From Trematomus loennbergii (lineage: Eukaryota > Chordata > Actinopteri > Perciformes > Nototheniidae): a DNA stretch of 64,000 nucleotides. A model generated the notes under the pieces. The model did not search any database and had not been told where the DNA came from. It saw only the letters and a list, made by a program, of their open reading frames with translations. Shown piece after piece: positions 60,831 to 64,000 of this stretch. The stretch lies in the NCBI GenBank assembly GCA_012861695.1, contig JAAOOA010000027.1:945001-1009000 (forward strand), read 5' to 3'. Made by a program: the position numbers and the translations under genes. Position 1 is the stretch's first letter. Every line of letters starts with the position of its first letter.

Positions 60831-61024
60831 ACACTGACAAAACTGAAACGTTTACTTTATTTAAATGTCAACAAATGTCACATAACTGTAGTAGATCAGT
60901 TTAAAGCAATAATATTAAGTTGAACCTAATCCTTTTTATTTGAACTTAATATTATTGCTTTCAACTAACCTAATACAGTTATTTAAACTCTGTTGACATT
61001 AAATCAAAGTAACATGTCAGTGTA
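60831..61024. mobile_element. palindromic MITE, copy 5
   Basis: Left end CACTGACAAAACTGAAACG and right end AACATGTCAGTG are inverted. Interior GCAATAATATTAAGTTGAAC is mirrored by AACTTAATATTATTGC. TA occurs at both outer edges, suggesting a TA target. Confidence 0.82.
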
Positions 61025-62140
61025 TAATGTGTTATAAACCATTCATTAGTTTTATCTATGGCTTTTGGAATAAAGAGATACTTTTATTTTTGTATTTCGT
61101 AACAAAGCGTGCTCGCAGTGCAAACAGCCTCTCTGCTGCACCCTGGGCCCTGACCAATGAGGCCTCAGGAATTGAGCAGATTTAGGATCGGGCCCCAACA
61201 AAGCCATCCCATAAACCATCTGCGGACTTGACGGCAGATGATTGTGAAAGTTCTCTGAGGTGCAGCGGGGTCGGAGCTTCATTAAATCCAGAAACCCTGC
61301 ACTGTGCTGCAGCCTCAGGACAGCAACTGCAAGCTGCTACACCAAGCTGGGGGGGGGGGGGGGGTTGCGGCACAGAAACACCAGGGAGACATGACGGCCA
61401 CATCTGCAGGGCCCCATCAAACAGAGAGGAGAGAGGTGGCCGTAATCCTACAATCACAGCTTCACTGAGAGGAGGGAAGCACTTTCCACTGTGACATTCA
61501 GCACTCATATCTTAATATTACCAAAGCACCACTGTATTTATTGCAATATGCATGTTAAATATTGTCGTACAATACGCACATTTATATATTTATGTTCATG
61601 TTCATATTGCTTATCCAACGTTATTATTTATACAAACCTCTTTATTTCATTTTATCTTTTTATTGCGCATTCTTACTATAACTTCTTCTTACTTCTTATG
61701 TTTATCAAAATATTTTTCTATTTAAATGTGTCTTATATTGGAAATGTAACTTGAACTTCTTATGCTTGTACACACATATATTTTATTGTTGTACATTAAT
61801 ACTTGACCTACTTAAATGTACATACATATTTGTATTCTATTTTTTTATATATTATTTGGTATGTTCTTTTCAAATCTTTTTGTTGCACAGCCCTGCTTTA
61901 ACTTAATGTATTTATTGAAATATGTGTTTTCTCTTTAATTGTACTATTTTTCTCAGACAAAAATAGAGCAACTGTCAAGAAAGCTGTTTTTCCCCAGGAT
62001 ACCAAACCCTTCTGCTTCTGATTTGACACCCATTCAAATGTAGGCACCAGCAGATACCTGGACCAGGAGAGTGTTCACTTGGTTTCTAAAGAAGTTCCTA
62101 CCTCTCACTGGTCTGGGGTCAGTTGTTAAAGGGAACCCAT
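61025..62140. other. gene-free stretch with a G-run
   Basis: A GC-richer segment at 61120-61500 contains a G-run of about 17 (61350-61366) and no recognisable protein. The following 500 bp is AT-rich. Confidence 0.4.
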
Positions 62141-62143
62141 ACA

Positions 62144-62450
62144 TCAGAATCAGAATACCTTTATTAGTCCACAGAGGGGAAATGTACACAGCAGAAAAAG
62201 AGCCACAGACAGCTTAATGTTACCTATGTTACATATGTGACATGCATACAAAAGTATTAAAGTAAAAATAAAAAGTTATAATATAATACAAAATATAATG
62301 AAAATAAAAAGTTACACAATTTACAAAATACACACATACAACAACCCTAACCCCTGTACCCCCATCTCCCCTCCTCCAAACTGTGAGGCAATGGGAAGTC
62401 CAGATTCAGAGCCTCATTGTGCAGTGATTTAACAGTGCAGCTAAAAGAGT
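62144..62450 (-). mobile_element. inverted LINE 3' region
   Basis: CAGAATCAGAATACCTTTATT with AGTCCACAGAGGGGAAATG at the left edge is the standard inverted tail of a fish LINE. CCCCTAACCCCTGTACCCCC and TGTGAGGCAATGGG continue into its 3' region. Confidence 0.6.
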
Positions 62451-62459
62451 GCAGGCTCC

Positions 62460-64000
62460 ATCATTTTAGTGACATTTTCAGAAACTAAATGAGCTGCCCA
62501 AGACAAACCCTGTGCTGCAGGCAAAATGAATATTTCAACCCAGGCTAACAATATGTCCTCCCTATATCCTCTCATATTAAAACAGTGTGCAGATAATAAG
62601 CGGCTTCACTGACACTTTCACTGTGGGTGTTAGCGGCTCTCCCTGGCCCCTCACTCTGAATGAGCTTCTATATGTCCTCAAGCAGCAGAGAATATGATTC
62701 ATATTCATACATTTTTCTCTCGAGTTATAGTTCCTCAGATACAAACGGCTGTGTGGATCCGTTCAGCCTGGACTCGTTAACAGAGAGAGACTGCAGACTG
62801 CTGTGCACATGTAAAAAAGATATCATATTAACATCAAATACACCAATGGTAACAGTGTGTGCACATGTTACAGCCGCATCTGACTGGGCAGAAGAAACAA
62901 AATGATAATGTCATCAAATAAATTCATGATAACAGTGTGTGCAACTGTTACAGCTGATCAGACTGAGCAGAACAAAAGTGACCAAGGATAAAACAATTAT
63001 AAGCATGTGTGTACAAATAGCCTCAAACAAAATATGCATGTTTTATAAAACTTGTTTTTAATTATTTAAATGTTGCAGATCTTTGTCATTTGCTCAAGAA
63101 AAAGAATAAATAGTACCAAAAAAGTCAAAAAGGAAAATTATTTAACAAATGAAATAACTGAATTGCATTTTAATGGATTAGCTGTTAAATATATATATAT
63201 ATAGATTTATCTAAATAATAATAATAGATATATAATTGTAAGTTTGTTTCATAATACTGACTTACAAAATGTATTAATTAAATATACAATATGTTGTAAT
63301 TTCACAATGCCTGATTAAATCAGACATTTAACAAATATTACAAATATTAACATAAAATAGAATAATTAGAAAGAAAATAATGAGTGCATGTGTAAAAAAC
63401 ACTTTGTAATTATTATAATTATTTAAATGTATGCTTTAAATGATGGTCACTTGCACAATACAATAGTACAACAGTAGTTAAAAAGACATCAAATATAATA
63501 CCTAACCCTAACATGCCTAATTGAATCAAATGAAAGAAATAAAAGAAATATAAGAAAAAAAATACAAATAAATACAAATAATAACTAAGAAAATACGTTA
63601 TTTCCCTGCTAAATTGTCAAATTAAGAATTCAACCTGCAGCAGACAGTCTCGTGTTATCTGTTTCTGATGAAGTTGTCCCCTGTTGGCTCTTCACTTTGA
63701 CAATTCCCCTCCACAGTCCATCGCTGCGTCTCTTCCGGAGGATTCACATCCAGCAGGAGTGTTCAGAGCCACAGATCTCAGAGCAGTTTGATTTCTTGCA
63801 GCGGGTTGCCCGGTGGAGCTTCTCAGGAAACATGAAGCTTCCTGCATCCATTTCTTCTGTAATTGTAAAACCACAAGTGGACTCCTCCAGGTCAGAACAA
63901 GCCGTCAAGGTTTCATTTGTTTTATTGACTTCACTTTGAAAAAAAAACTCCAGGGCTATGTCTCCCTTTGGGCCGATATCAGCTCTCTCTTCGTCTTCGT
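62460..64000. other. gene-free stretch to the window end
   Basis: AT-rich, with AT runs near 63190. The frame at 63652-63939 has no recognisable domain. No hoxb8 exon is visible. Confidence 0.4.

Overview
The window comes from a ray-finned fish genome, most likely a percomorph teleost, and covers the posterior part of a HoxB (hoxBa-type) cluster. Three things support this: a two-exon Hox9 gene with HoxB9-specific residues, a mir-196 hairpin upstream on the same strand, and a background of teleost-style SINEs, LINE 3' tails, short hAT elements and very long AC/GT microsatellites. All identifiable host function is on the + strand. There are no bacterial-type operons, rRNA or tRNA genes, or CRISPR arrays.

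Layout. Positions 1-26.4 kb hold no recognisable protein-coding gene. They contain LINE tails, a V-SINE-like element, a hAT MITE (8.9-9.5 kb), nested TTAA-flanked elements (11.06-12.55 kb), long microsatellites, a degenerate Py-rich array (14.5-15.5 kb), and a CpG-rich patch followed by a 250-nt polypurine tract (19.5-20.35 kb). The mir-196 hairpin lies at 26.48-26.56 kb. Positions 26.65-32.09 kb look like one large composite transposon insertion. It has ~330-bp terminal inverted repeats, TTAA target sites and a decayed THAP domain (Kolobok-like), and it carries other MITEs and an 87-bp minisatellite. Positions 32.1-43 kb are mostly low-copy sequence with SINE, LINE and hAT fragments.

hoxb9a occupies 43,539-52,138: exon 1 of 595 bp, an unusually long intron of about 7.77 kb, and exon 2 with the homeobox. 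The protein is recognisable throughout, but the reading frame is broken by four apparent single-base deletions, three in exon 1 and one inside the homeodomain. Because the residues on either side of each break are well conserved, sequencing or assembly error is the leading explanation. True gene decay would be biologically remarkable.

Positions 52.2-64 kb contain no hoxb8 homeobox that I can see. They hold a hAT element nested in another hAT element (55.28-57.31 kb), more TTAA elements, SINEs, and a 279-bp hAT MITE with a perfect 8-bp target duplication.

The order mir-196 then hoxb9, both on +, is the standard vertebrate HoxB arrangement, with posterior genes to the left and anterior genes expected to the right. 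The unusual features are the density of transposons and microsatellites inside a Hox cluster and the long hoxb9 intron. No novel enzyme or defence system was found. The most useful leads are the broken hoxb9 frame, the THAP/TTAA element next to mir-196, and the GA-repeat/Pbx-Hox-site promoter.
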